Below, one piece after another: positions 41,817 to 54,464 of a stretch of DNA of 64,000 nt. The notes below the pieces were generated by a model that was given only the letters and a program-made list of their open reading frames with translations, was not told the origin of the DNA and ran no database searches. The stretch is from NCBI GenBank assembly GCA_963813485.1, contig CAWEZE010000012.1, positions 62,001 to 126,000 of the forward strand, in the 5' to 3' direction. The stretch is from DASQUK01 sp963813485 (GTDB taxonomy: Bacteria; Actinomycetota; Acidimicrobiia; Acidimicrobiales; VFJN01). A program made the translations under genes and the position numbers. Numbering within the stretch: position 1 is the first letter of the stretch; every line of letters starts with the position of its first letter.

Positions 41817-44369
41817 ATGACCCGAGTTGGGGGGCGATCGGGCGGGCGCACCGTCCTGGGGATGGTGGCTGCACTGGCCCTGGCGGTGGGGGCTGCGGCG
41901 TGCACCGGCGACGACGACGCTGACGACGCCGCCGGCGAAGACGTCGGCGACGTCGTCGGCACCGGCGACACCTATCGGGCCACGATTCGCCGCACCTCCG
42001 CGGGGGTTCCCCACATCACCGCCGACTCGTCGGCCGACCTCGCGTTCGGTCAGGGCTGGGCCAGCGGCGAGGACCGCGCTTGTGACCTGGCCGACCAGGT
42101 CGTCAAGATCCGTGGCGAGCGGGCGCGATGGTTCGGCGCCGGCGAGGACGACGCCAACATCGACTCCGACTTCGCCTGGAGGGCCATAGGCATCTTCGAC
42201 CGGGCGGCCGACGACTGGGAGGATGCGTCGGACGGTGTCGTCGAGCTCATCACGGCCTTCACCGGGGGTTGGAACGCCCAGCTAGACGAGGTGGGGGCCG
42301 ACGGCCTGCAGGGGTGGTGCGCCGGCGAGGAATGGGTCCGGCCGCTGGAGCCGGCGGAGGTCTACGCCTACGCCCGGTCGATCGCCCTGCAGGCGAGCAG
42401 CGGGGCCGTCAGCGACTTCGTCGCCAGCGCGCAGCCGCCGGACGCCGTCGCGACGACCACGACGTCCGCGGACGAGGCCGCGTCGGCGCCCATCGTCCCC
42501 GCGGCCCAGGACGTCGGCTCCAACGGCTGGGCGATCGGTGCCGAGCGCTCGGCCGACGGGGGCGGCATGCTCGTCGCCAACCCGCACTTTCCGTGGGAGG
42601 GCGCGCTGCGATTCTGGGAGGTGCACCTCACCATCCCGGGCGAGCTCGACGCCTACGGGGTGCAGCTCTCCGGGCTGCCCGGCATCGGCATCGGCTTCAC
42701 CGAGAACTTCGGGTGGACCCACACGGTCTCGGCCGGCAACCGCTTCACCGCCTACCGGCTCGAGCTCGTCCCCGGCTCGCCCACCACCTACGTCTACGGC
42801 GACGACCAGCGGGACATGACGTCACAGGACGTGACCGTGGAGGTGCGCGGCGACGACGGCCGGCTCAGCGACGTGACCAGGACCATGTGGTCGAGCCACT
42901 ACGGGCCGATCATCGACTTCCCCGGCTTCGGCTGGACCGAGGCCGCCACCATCACCTACCGCGACGCCAACCTCGACAACGACGAGTTCATCGACCAGTA
43001 CCTCGGCATGGTCCAGGCCGACGACCTCGACGAGTTCATCGAGGTCCACCAAGAGGTCAACGGCGTGCCGCTCTTCAACACCATCGCCGTGTCCGACGAC
43101 GGGCGGGCCTGGTACGCCGACACTTCCGCGACGCCCAACCTGTCGGACGAGGCGATAGCCGCCTACCAGGCGTCGCTCGAGTCCGACCCGATCGTGGGGA
43201 TCGCGGCCGAGAACGGGGCCGTGCTGCTGGACGGGTCGGACCCGGTCTACGAGTGGGTCGACGAGGCCGGCGCCCGCGACCCCGGGCTGGTGCCCGCCGC
43301 CGACCAGCCGATGGTCGAGCGGGACGACTACGTGTTCAACGCCAACGACTCGTTCTGGCTGCCGCACGCCACCGAGATGCTGGAGGGCGACTACTCACCG
43401 CTCCATGGCGCCCAGCGCACGGCCCGCTCGCCCCGCACAAGGGAGAACGCCGTAGTGCTGGGGGACACGACGACGGCCGGGCCCGCCGGCGAGGACGGTG
43501 CGTTCACCCTCGACGAGCTGGCGGCGGCCACCGTGCAGAATCGGGGCTACACCTCGCGCGTGCTGCTCGAGTCGGTGGTGGAGCGCTGCCGCGGGGTGGC
43601 GGCGGTCGACGTGCCCGCGCAGGAACCCCCGGCCGGCGGCGACGGCCCCGCGGCGTTGCCGGCCGCCAGGGTCGACGTGGGCGCGGCGTGTGCGGTCCTG
43701 GCGGGCTGGGACGGCGTGTACGACGTCGACCGGGCCGGGCCCCCGTTGTGGCGGGAGCTGCTCGCCGGGGTCGACAGCGCCGACCTGACCCGCGCCGGGG
43801 CCCTGTGGGCCGAGCCCTTCGAACCCGAGCGCCCCGTGGACACCCCGGCCGGGCTGGCGCCGGCACCCGGTGGCGGCGCACCGGATCCCGTGCTGGTCAA
43901 CCTGGCTCGCGCCGTCCAGAGCCTCGACGCGGCCGGGTTCGCAGTCGACGCCACGCTCGGCGAGGTCCAGTTCGCCTTGCGGGACGGCCAGCGCATCCCG
44001 ATCCACGGCGGAAACGCCCGGGACGGGACCACCAACGTCGTGGGTTGGGGCACGGGGTCGTCGATCCTCGATCCCACGCTGGTGGGCACCGAGCGCCAGA
44101 CGCTCGTCCCCGGCTCGTCGCTCGCGAGCGTCGGCGGCGAGACCGGCTACCCGATCAACAACGGCACGTCGTTCCTCATGGCGCTGTCGTTCACCGGCGA
44201 CGGACCGCAGGCCCGGGTGTTTCTCACGTACGGCGAGACCGAGGACCGATCGAGCGACCTCTACACGGAGGCCACCGAAGCCTTCTCGGGCAAGGAGTGG
44301 CGCAACGTCGCCTTCACCGACGCGGAGATCGAGGCCGACCTGGTCGACACCGTCACGGTGCGGGGCTGA
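41817..44369 (+). CDS. Penicillin-acylase family lipoprotein (N-terminal nucleophile amidase)
   Basis: 850 residues. The lipoprotein signal LALAVGAAACTGDDD puts it on the outer face of the membrane. The alpha-subunit region has GVPHITADSSADLAFGQGWA. The autocleavage site is GSNGWAIG with Ser235 as the new N-terminal nucleophile, followed by VANPHFPWEG and SGLPGIGIGFTENFGWTHTV. Later motifs ARSPRTRENAVV and GYPINNGTSFLMALSF fit aculeacin/AHL-acylase relatives more than classical penicillin G acylase. It probably hydrolyses acyl amides such as N-acyl homoserine lactones or lipopeptides. Confidence 0.92.
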   Translation: MTRVGGRSGGRTVLGMVAALALAVGAAACTGDDDADDAAGEDVGDVVGTGDTYRATIRRTSAGVPHITADSSADLAFGQGWASGEDRACDLADQVVKIRGERARWFGAGEDDANIDSDFAWRAIGIFDRAADDWEDASDGVVELITAFTGGWNAQLDEVGADGLQGWCAGEEWVRPLEPAEVYAYARSIALQASSGAVSDFVASAQPPDAVATTTTSADEAASAPIVPAAQDVGSNGWAIGAERSADGGGMLVANPHFPWEGALRFWEVHLTIPGELDAYGVQLSGLPGIGIGFTENFGWTHTVSAGNRFTAYRLELVPGSPTTYVYGDDQRDMTSQDVTVEVRGDDGRLSDVTRTMWSSHYGPIIDFPGFGWTEAATITYRDANLDNDEFIDQYLGMVQADDLDEFIEVHQEVNGVPLFNTIAVSDDGRAWYADTSATPNLSDEAIAAYQASLESDPIVGIAAENGAVLLDGSDPVYEWVDEAGARDPGLVPAADQPMVERDDYVFNANDSFWLPHATEMLEGDYSPLHGAQRTARSPRTRENAVVLGDTTTAGPAGEDGAFTLDELAAATVQNRGYTSRVLLESVVERCRGVAAVDVPAQEPPAGGDGPAALPAARVDVGAACAVLAGWDGVYDVDRAGPPLWRELLAGVDSADLTRAGALWAEPFEPERPVDTPAGLAPAPGGGAPDPVLVNLARAVQSLDAAGFAVDATLGEVQFALRDGQRIPIHGGNARDGTTNVVGWGTGSSILDPTLVGTERQTLVPGSSLASVGGETGYPINNGTSFLMALSFTGDGPQARVFLTYGETEDRSSDLYTEATEAFSGKEWRNVAFTDAEIEADLVDTVTVRG

Positions 44370-44372
44370 GGC

Positions 44373-44807
44373 TCAGTCCCGGCGGCGCGTCTGGCGGACG
44401 AAGCCGGCGATGCCCAAGGCCATGAGCAAGGCCCCCGGGACGATCAGCCACACGCCGAGCACCAGACCGTTGGCGACCGTGGCGGCGCCGAGGCCGATGG
44501 CGAAGGGCCACACGCTGGCGTGCGGCAGGTAGTGGGCGGCCCCCTCCGGTTGCGGGGCGGCGGCCGCCCCGCCCCGGGACCGGGTCTCCGCCGGCTCGAC
44601 CGGCGGAATCCGGGCCCGCAGCCACAGGTAGGCGCCGATCCACAGCGACAGGACCGCCGCCAGGATCAGCATGACGGTGCCGCTCTCCTCGTAGGCGGTG
44701 GCCCAGTAGATGGCGCCAAGCACCAGCACGAAGGCGCCGACGGCGACGAACACCCGCCACGGGACGGCGCGGTCGTCGACCCTCGGAGCGTCCAGCTCGT
44801 CAGCCAT
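44373..44807 (-). CDS. ctaF: Actinobacterial cytochrome c oxidase subunit IV
   Basis: 144 residues with four membrane helices (VFVAVGAFVLVLGAIYWATAY, VMLILAAVLSLWIGAYLWL, then two near the C-terminus around ASVWPFAIGLGAATVANGLVL). The region EESGT after the first helix and the position directly after ctaD identify it. The start codon overlaps the end of ctaD by eight bases. It converges on the acylase gene with a three-base gap. Confidence 0.88.
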   Translation of the reverse strand: MADELDAPRVDDRAVPWRVFVAVGAFVLVLGAIYWATAYEESGTVMLILAAVLSLWIGAYLWLRARIPPVEPAETRSRGGAAAAPQPEGAAHYLPHASVWPFAIGLGAATVANGLVLGVWLIVPGALLMALGIAGFVRQTRRRD

Positions 44808-46470
44808 GGGCCGTGTCGGCGGCGTGGCGCAGGTCCCACGCCGGGCGTTGCGAGCGGATCGGTGGCAGCGGTCCGCCGAAGTTCTCGGCAGGTGGCGGCG
44901 AGGTGGTCGTCCATTCGAGGGTCTGCCCACCCCACGGGTCGTCGCCCGCTACGGCGCCGAGGCGTCCGCGCAGGGTCTGCACCGCGTTCCACAGGAACGG
45001 CAGCGTCGACGCCGCCAGCAGGAACGCCCCGATCGAAGAGATCTGGTTGAGGCCCGTGAAGCCGTCGCTGTCGAGGTAGTCGGCCACCCGCCGGGGCATG
45101 CCCTCCAGCCCGAGGATGTGCTGCACGAAGAACGTCAGGTGGAACCCCACGAGCGTCATCCAGAAGTGCACCTTGCCCCAGCGCTCGTCGAGCACCCGTC
45201 CCGTCACCTTGGGCCACCAGTAGTAGATCCCGGCGTACAGAGCGAACACCGATCCCCCGAACAGCACATAGTGCATGTGCGCCACGACGAAGTAGCTGTC
45301 GGTCACGTGGAAGTCGATCGGCGCCGCCGCCAGCATCACGCCCGTCAGGCCGCCGAGGAGGAAGGTGAACAGGAACCCCAGCGCGAAGAGCATCGGGGTC
45401 GGAAACGTCAATCTCCCGCCCCACATCGTGCCTATCCAGTTGAAGAACTTCACCCCCGTCGGCACCGCGATCAGCATCGAGAACCCGGTGAAGAACGGCA
45501 GCAGCACGGCGCCGGTTGCGAACATGTGGTGCGCCCACACGCCCACCGACAATGCGGCGATGGCCATGGTGGCGAAGACAAGTCCGGCGTAGCCGAACAC
45601 CGGCCGCCACGAGAAAACCGGCAAGACCTCGGTGATCACCCCGAAGTACGGCAACACGAGGATGTAGACCTCTGGGTGGCCGAAGAACCAGAACAGGTGC
45701 TGCCACAGGATGGGCGAGCCGGCGATGCCGTCGTGCGCTGCGGCGTCGTAGATGTGGGACCCGAGCTGGCGGTCCGAGAACAGCATGATGGCGGCCGCCG
45801 ACACCACCGGGAACGCGATGAGAACCAGCACGCTGGTGACGAGCATGTTCCAGGTGAAGATCGGCATGCGGAACATCCGCATCCCCGGTGCCCGCATCGT
45901 CACAACCGTGGTGACGATGTTGACGGCGGTCAGGATTCCCGACAGCCCGGTGAGGGCCACGCCCATGATCCACAGGTCGGCCCCGATGCCGGGTGTGCGC
46001 ACGATGCTGGACAGCGGCGTGTAGCCGGTCCAACCGAAGTCGGCGCCCCCGTCGGAGGTGAGGAAGCCGCTCACCATCGTGAGGCCACCGAACACGTAGA
46101 ACCAGTACGACAGGGCGTTGAGCCGCGGGAACGCCATGTCGCGGGCGCCGATCTGCAACGGCACGAAGTAGTTCGCCAGGCCGAAGGCGAAGGGCCCGAG
46201 GAACAGGAACAACATGATGCTCCCGTGCATGGTGAACATCTCGTTGTAGCGGCCCTGCGACACCACCTGTTGGCCCGGCTCGTACAGCTCGGAGCGGATG
46301 ACCACGGCCAGCGCCCCGCCCAGCAGGTAGAAGGCGAACGCCGTGGCCATGTAGGAGATTCCGATGCGCTTGTGGTCGGTGCTGGTGACGAAGGCCAGCA
46401 GGCCCTGGGCGCGGTACTCACGCTCGGGCGGCTCCTCGTCGACGAGCGGGCGGTCCTCGAGCGTGGTCAC
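44800..46470 (-). CDS. ctaD: Cytochrome c oxidase subunit I
   Basis: 556 residues from GTG, twelve membrane helices. The heme a ligand is in FTMHGSIMLFLFLGPFAFG. The CuB/Tyr pair is HLFWFFGHPEVYILVLPYFG, the further CuB His pair is VGVWAHHMFATG, and DFHVTDSYFVVAHMHYVLFG carries the heme a3 and a ligands. This aa3 oxidase subunit reduces oxygen and pumps protons, and pairs with ctaE and the qcr genes at 15.7-19.5 kb. The start overlaps the ctaC stop by four bases. Confidence 0.97.
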   Translation of the reverse strand: MTTLEDRPLVDEEPPEREYRAQGLLAFVTSTDHKRIGISYMATAFAFYLLGGALAVVIRSELYEPGQQVVSQGRYNEMFTMHGSIMLFLFLGPFAFGLANYFVPLQIGARDMAFPRLNALSYWFYVFGGLTMVSGFLTSDGGADFGWTGYTPLSSIVRTPGIGADLWIMGVALTGLSGILTAVNIVTTVVTMRAPGMRMFRMPIFTWNMLVTSVLVLIAFPVVSAAAIMLFSDRQLGSHIYDAAAHDGIAGSPILWQHLFWFFGHPEVYILVLPYFGVITEVLPVFSWRPVFGYAGLVFATMAIAALSVGVWAHHMFATGAVLLPFFTGFSMLIAVPTGVKFFNWIGTMWGGRLTFPTPMLFALGFLFTFLLGGLTGVMLAAAPIDFHVTDSYFVVAHMHYVLFGGSVFALYAGIYYWWPKVTGRVLDERWGKVHFWMTLVGFHLTFFVQHILGLEGMPRRVADYLDSDGFTGLNQISSIGAFLLAASTLPFLWNAVQTLRGRLGAVAGDDPWGGQTLEWTTTSPPPAENFGGPLPPIRSQRPAWDLRHAADTAHG

Positions 46471-47240
46471 GAGCTGGATCCCTCGCCGGGTACGTCGCCG
46501 CCGTCATCGCCGTCCTGGGTGGCCCGCTGCTGGGCGACCCAAGCGTCGTATTCCTCCTGCGATACGACCCGCACCGAGTAGCTCATCTGCCAGTGGGCGA
46601 GGCCGCAGTACTCGGCGCAGCGGCCGACGTACTGGCCTTCCTCCGTGGGCGTGATGTCGATCTCGTTGTCGACGCCGGGGATGAGATCACGCTTCGACAG
46701 GAAGTCCGGTACCCAGAACGAGTGGGCGACGTCGGCGGCGACGAGCCGGAGCGCGGTCGGCCGTCCCAACGGGACGACCATCTCCGGTGGCTCGCCCGGC
46801 TCGCCCGTGATCGTGATGTCCTCGTCCCGGTAGTGGAACTGCCACGACCACTGGAAGCCGAGCACGTCGATCCGTGCCGCCGGCTCGGGGTCGAGGTCGG
46901 TGACGTTGCGCTCTGTCGCCACGCTGAAGCCGAACAGCACCGCCACGATCACCACCGGCGCCGCCGTGTAGAAGATCTCCAGGGGGATGTGGTAGCCGGT
47001 CTGGTCAGGGACCTCGTCGTTGCGCCGGCGGTAGCGCAGGATCACGAAGATCAGCAGGCCCCACACCAGCGCGCCGACGGCGAGGGCGGCGATGAAGAAG
47101 CCCTGCCACAGCGAGAAGATGCTCTCACCCTGTTCGGACTTGGGATCGGGCGCCCCGAACGACGGGACGCTGCAACCGGCCGCCCCGCTCACCAGGGCTG
47201 CGGTTGCGATCAGGCGCCATCGTCCCGGGAGCCGGCGCAC
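46467..47240 (-). CDS. ctaC: Cytochrome c oxidase subunit II
   Basis: 257 residues from GTG. A lipoprotein-like N-terminus (ALVSGAAGC) is followed by two membrane helices. The cupredoxin domain has GFQWSWQFHY and the CuA ligands DVAHSFWVPDF and CAEYCGLAHWQM. It accepts electrons from the QcrC hemes. It leads the ctaC-ctaD-ctaF minus-strand operon with overlapping ends. Confidence 0.96.
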   Translation of the reverse strand: MRRLPGRWRLIATAALVSGAAGCSVPSFGAPDPKSEQGESIFSLWQGFFIAALAVGALVWGLLIFVILRYRRRNDEVPDQTGYHIPLEIFYTAAPVVIVAVLFGFSVATERNVTDLDPEPAARIDVLGFQWSWQFHYRDEDITITGEPGEPPEMVVPLGRPTALRLVAADVAHSFWVPDFLSKRDLIPGVDNEIDITPTEEGQYVGRCAEYCGLAHWQMSYSVRVVSQEEYDAWVAQQRATQDGDDGGDVPGEGSSS

Positions 47241-47279
47241 CCGGGCGAAGCTAGTCCACCGGTCTGCTGACCGGTGCGC

Positions 47280-47768
47280 TCAGCTCCGCCTGCGGTAGGT
47301 GGCGCGGATCACCTCGTGCTGGCGGCCGTCTGGCATGGTCCGGAGGTTGCGGTACACCTTCGTGCGGTCCTCCAGCGCCTGGGTGACCTCGCGGTAGCGC
47401 ACCATCTGGTCCTGGAGCTCGACCTCGAAGTCGTAGGTCATCGTCCGCGACGCCTCGTCCCAGCTGCCGGTGCCCTGGGCGATGCCGCTGCTCACGGCGT
47501 CGACCCAGATGCCGACGTACGCACGCTGCGCCGGGTCCCAGCCGTACACCCCGTGCCCCGAGAACCCCGACTCCGTCGTCAGGTCGGTGACGAGCCAACG
47601 GCCGCCCACCAGCCGGTTGACGGCGACGCCGGTGGTGCGGTTGACGTCGGCGCCGGGGTAGGGGGTGACCTCCAGCTCGGCGTCCCACTCGCCGAGGTCC
47701 TTCTGGAACACCGCTAGCGCCGCCGCCTCGTCGTCGAACACCGGCGGCGTCGTGCCCTGCTCGCCCAC
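47280..47768 (-). CDS. DUF1579-like small beta-barrel protein
   Basis: 162 residues from GTG. LGEWDAELEVTPYPGADV, VGGRWLVTDLTTESGFSGHG, WDPAQRAYVGIWVDAVSSGI and GTGSWDEASRTMTYDFEV follow the strand pattern of the DUF1579/lipocalin-like family. Function is unknown. It starts six bases after the stop of a similar gene, so the two form an operon and may be an old duplication. It precedes ctaC by 39 bases on the same strand. Confidence 0.75.
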   Translation of the reverse strand: MGEQGTTPPVFDDEAAALAVFQKDLGEWDAELEVTPYPGADVNRTTGVAVNRLVGGRWLVTDLTTESGFSGHGVYGWDPAQRAYVGIWVDAVSSGIAQGTGSWDEASRTMTYDFEVELQDQMVRYREVTQALEDRTKVYRNLRTMPDGRQHEVIRATYRRRS

Positions 47769-47774
47769 GGGTGG

Positions 47775-48233
47775 TCAGCGTATGCGCACCGCCGTCATGT
47801 CGTCGCTCCCACCGCCGGGATACGCCCAGCGCCCGGTGAGCGTGGTGCCGTCGGTGCAGAACACGCCGCGGTAGTAGGCCGGTGAGCCCTTCTCACCCGA
47901 CCAGATGGTCAGCGTGTCGCCCTCGAGCTCGTAGACGTAGTCGAAGGTGTTGCCCACGTTGTCGTAGTACCGGGACTGGATCTCGGCGCTGGGCTCGGAC
48001 TCGTCGGCCTGCTCGTGCCCGATGATCTCCACGCCACGGATCGGCTCGCCGTCCTGCACGAGGTCGACGGTCTGGAGGAGGAAGAACCCGCCGTCCAGCC
48101 ACTCGTACGTCACGGTGCCCTCGGCGCCCCCGCCCCACACCCTCCAGGTGCCTACCAGCCGCCCGAGCGCCTGGACATCGACGGGAGGGACAGGCACCGG
48201 CGCCTGCCTCGAGATGGTCGGCGTGTCGGTCAT
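47775..48233 (-). CDS. Lipocalin-like DUF1579-type protein
   Basis: 152 residues. ALGRLVGTWRVWGGGAEGTV, YEWLDGGFFLLQTVDLVQDG, GVEIIGHEQ, SRYYDNVGNTFDYVYELEGD and RGVFCTDGTTLTGRWAYPGG outline a small antiparallel barrel. The GxWxVxG start and the later Arg-Trp are common in this family. Its ligand is unknown. ATG has AGGAGC upstream. It is the first gene of a two-gene unit, divergent from mfd. Confidence 0.75.
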   Translation of the reverse strand: MTDTPTISRQAPVPVPPVDVQALGRLVGTWRVWGGGAEGTVTYEWLDGGFFLLQTVDLVQDGEPIRGVEIIGHEQADESEPSAEIQSRYYDNVGNTFDYVYELEGDTLTIWSGEKGSPAYYRGVFCTDGTTLTGRWAYPGGGSDDMTAVRIR

Positions 48234-48367
48234 GGCTCGTGCTCCTGCGGGGTGGCGCGTCGGTGACCCCCACTACCAGACGCCCGGCGGGCGCCGGATT
48301 CATCGGTCGAGTTCGTGGGTCGCCCCCGACCCGAACCGACATTCCGGCCCTGTAGCGTTGAACCGCC

Positions 48368-51884
<3,517 letters not shown>

Positions 51885-51895
51885 GGGGCGGGGAC

Positions 51896-52462
51896 ATGGC
51901 CGTGCTGGGGGACGGAGTGATGGCGGCGCTCGGCACGTTCGAGCCGCGCTCCGCCGAAGAGGCCGGGGACGTCGCCCGGATCCGCTCGTTGATGCGCGGT
52001 GGGGACCCCTGGAGCCGGTCGGCGCCGGTGCATGTCACCGGGTCGGCGATCGTGGTCCATCCGGAGAGCGGGCGCGTCCTGCTCCGTTGGCACGAGCGGA
52101 TGCAGGGCTGGCTCCAGCTGGGTGGGCACGGCGATCCCGGCGAGACGGATCCGTTCGCCGTCGCCCTGCGCGAGGCCCGCGAGGAGACGGGGCTCGGCGA
52201 CCTGACGGCGTGGCCCGACCGGGCCAGGCCGGCACTGCTGCACGTGGTCGTCGTCCCCGTGCCCGCCGGTCGGGGGGAGCCCGAGCACGAGCACGCCGAC
52301 ATGCGGTATCTCCTGGCGACGGCCAGGCCGGACGAGGCGACGCCCGAGTCGGCGGCGGCGCCCCTGCGCTGGCTCACGGTCGACGAGGCATTGTCGCTCG
52401 TCGGCGAGGACAACCTGCGCACGACCCTCATCCGGGTCGGCGAACTGGTTCCCGGAGGCTGA
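51896..52462 (+). CDS. NUDIX hydrolase
   Basis: 188 residues. The Nudix box is GGHGDPGETDPFAVALREAREETGL, written in parts: GGHGDPGETD, then REAREETG, with the metal-binding Glu residues of REAREE. VTGSAIVVHPESGRVLLRWH opens the fold. The helical N-terminus ends SLMRGGDPWSRSAP. It hydrolyses a nucleoside diphosphate-linked substrate; the subgroup is not clear. ATG 51896 lies 11 bases after mfd. Confidence 0.88.
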   Translation: MAVLGDGVMAALGTFEPRSAEEAGDVARIRSLMRGGDPWSRSAPVHVTGSAIVVHPESGRVLLRWHERMQGWLQLGGHGDPGETDPFAVALREAREETGLGDLTAWPDRARPALLHVVVVPVPAGRGEPEHEHADMRYLLATARPDEATPESAAAPLRWLTVDEALSLVGEDNLRTTLIRVGELVPGG

Positions 52463-52503
52463 GGTTCGTGCGCCGATCCGGCGAGTCCCTACGATCTGCC
52501 CTC

Positions 52504-53106
52504 GTGCCGACCCATCGACGCCTGACGCTGCTCGTCGCCGCGATCGCGGCCGCCGGTCTGGTCGGAGCCGGGTGCTCCGAGCAGTCGGCCGCCCTCCGGG
52601 TCGGCGACACGACGGTGTCGCAGTCGGAATTCGAGGACGAGCTCGACGCCTTGGCCTCCAGCGAGGCCGTCGTCCCGGATCCCGAGAGCGTGAAGGGGGA
52701 GCTGCCCGGCAGCTACACCCAACAGTTCGTTGCCAGCTGGCTCGGCCAGCGCATCCAGTTCATGTTGGTGGAACAGATCTTCGAGGAGCAGGATCTCAAG
52801 CTCTCCGACGACGATCGCTCGACCGTGACCGACCAGCTCCAGGGTGCCCTGGACGTCATGCCCGCAGACGTGCGCGACTCGCTGATCGAGGACCTGGCGC
52901 GACAGACGCGCCTCCAGGCCGAGCTCGGGCAGGAGGAGTACGGCCGCGCGTTGACGGAGGCCGTCGACTCGACCGACATCGAGGTCAGCTCCCATTACGG
53001 CTCGTGGGACCCCGACGAGCGCACGGTGGTGCCGCCGGAGGGTCCCGCAGGATCGGAGCCGAGCCAAGGCCCTGGCCCTGGCGGCGAGACCACCGGCGGG
53101 GGGTGA
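52504..53106 (+). CDS. SurA-N-terminal-like lipoprotein
   Basis: 200 residues. The lipoprotein signal is LLVAAIAAAGLVGAGC. The mature part has ALRVGDTTVSQSEFEDELDA, the first strand and helix of SurA/PrsA-type chaperones, then helices and a Pro/Gly-rich tail. The peptidyl-prolyl isomerase domain is absent. GTG 52504 is chosen because TACGAT at 52490-52495 ends eight bases before it and it gives a normal signal peptide. GTG 52468 with GGAGG upstream is an alternative. It overlaps mazG (GTGA). Its place between mfd and mazG is conserved in actinobacteria. Confidence 0.85.
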   Translation: MPTHRRLTLLVAAIAAAGLVGAGCSEQSAALRVGDTTVSQSEFEDELDALASSEAVVPDPESVKGELPGSYTQQFVASWLGQRIQFMLVEQIFEEQDLKLSDDDRSTVTDQLQGALDVMPADVRDSLIEDLARQTRLQAELGQEEYGRALTEAVDSTDIEVSSHYGSWDPDERTVVPPEGPAGSEPSQGPGPGGETTGGG

Positions 53107-54428
53107 CGGCCACGCCCGGGCCGGCGCTGCGTCCCCGCATCGTCGTCTGCGGTTTGGGCCCGGCGGGGCCCGACCTCGTCACGGCCGCCACGCACGACGC
53201 CGTCGCGCGGATCCCCCACCGCTTCCTGCGCACCGCGCGGCACCCGTCGGCCGGCGTTGTCGGTGAGGTCCCCACGTTCGACCGCCTCTATGACGAGGCC
53301 GAGAGCATCGACGCCGTCTATGCCGGCATCGCCGACGCGCTGGTGACGGCCGCCGCCGAGCACGGCGAGGTGCTGTACGCCGTACCCGGATCGCCGGCCG
53401 TGGCCGAGCGCACCGTCGAGCTGCTGCTGGCCGACGACCGCGTCGCCGTGGACGTGCTGCCGGCGCTGTCGTTCGTCGACCTGGCGTGGGTGCGGCTCGG
53501 CATCGATCCCGTGGAGCGCGGCGTGCGCCTGGTAGACGGGCACCGGTTCGAGATCGAGGCGGCGGGGGAGCGGGGACCGTTGCTGGTGGGACAGTGCGAC
53601 GACCGCCATGTGCTGTCCGACATGAAGCTCGCCCTGGGTGAGGGGGGCGGCGACGACGTGGCCGTCACCGTGCTGCAGCGCCTCGGCCTGCCCGACGAGC
53701 ACATCGTCGATCTGCCGTGGCACGAGCTCGACCGGGTGGTCCGACCCGATCACCTCACGTCGCTGTACGTCCCCCGCCTGGCCACCCCCCTGGCGGGCGA
53801 GATGGCCGCCTTCGCCGAGGTGGTCCGACGCCTGCGGGCCGAGTGTCCCTGGGACCGCCAGCAGACCCACCACAGCCTCCGCCATCACCTCCTGGAGGAG
53901 GCGTACGAGGTGCTCGAGGCCCTCGACCATCTCGACGTTGAGGCCGGCGAGGGGTTCGACGCCCTGGAGGAGGAGCTCGGTGACCTGCTGTTCCAGGTCT
54001 TCCTGCACGCCACCCTCGCCGCCGAGGAGGGACGCTTCACGCTGGCGGACGTGGTCCGGGGGATCAGCGACAAGCTGATCGGCCGCCACCCCCACGTGTT
54101 CGGCGACGTCACCGTCGACAGCGCCGACGAGGTGGCGGAACGTTGGGAGCGGCTCAAGAAGGCGGAAAAGGGTAGGTCGAGTGTCATGGACGGCATCCCC
54201 TCCACGCTGCCGGCGCTGGCGTATGCCCTGAAGGTCCAGCGCAAGGCGGCGTCGCAGGGGGTCGACTGGCGGGCGCTGGTCGAGGGTGACGATGCGCTGG
54301 GGGAGTTGGGCCGACGTCTGCTGGACGTCGTGGACGACGCCCGTACGGCCGGCGACGATCCGGAGACCGAGCTGCGCGTCGCAGCCGAACACGTGCGTGA
54401 CCGCTTTGCGCGGTTCGAACGCAAGTAA
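53103..54428 (+). CDS. mazG: MazG nucleotide pyrophosphohydrolase fused to a tetrapyrrole-methylase domain (YabN type)
   Basis: 441 residues. The N-terminal SAM-methylase-like domain starts PRIVVCGLGPAGPDLVTAAT and has VLYAVPGSPAVAERTVELLL, as in Bacillus YabN. The C-terminal MazG domain from about residue 235 contains RLRAECPWDRQQTHHSLRHH, LLEEAYEVLEALD (ExxE) and LEEELGDLLFQVFLHATLA (ExxD). A second, degenerate MazG half follows, with VQRKAASQGVDW. It hydrolyses NTPs to NMPs as a housecleaning enzyme; the methylase activity is uncertain. The GTG start overlaps the lipoprotein stop. Confidence 0.92.
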   Translation: MTATPGPALRPRIVVCGLGPAGPDLVTAATHDAVARIPHRFLRTARHPSAGVVGEVPTFDRLYDEAESIDAVYAGIADALVTAAAEHGEVLYAVPGSPAVAERTVELLLADDRVAVDVLPALSFVDLAWVRLGIDPVERGVRLVDGHRFEIEAAGERGPLLVGQCDDRHVLSDMKLALGEGGGDDVAVTVLQRLGLPDEHIVDLPWHELDRVVRPDHLTSLYVPRLATPLAGEMAAFAEVVRRLRAECPWDRQQTHHSLRHHLLEEAYEVLEALDHLDVEAGEGFDALEEELGDLLFQVFLHATLAAEEGRFTLADVVRGISDKLIGRHPHVFGDVTVDSADEVAERWERLKKAEKGRSSVMDGIPSTLPALAYALKVQRKAASQGVDWRALVEGDDALGELGRRLLDVVDDARTAGDDPETELRVAAEHVRDRFARFERK

Positions 54429-54464
54429 CGTTGGCCACACCCGTCACAGGAGCCACACCCAGCG

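Noticed and set aside
43395..44006. Minus-strand frame inside the acylase gene
   Set aside because: No motif, and the plus-strand frame is continuous and conserved.
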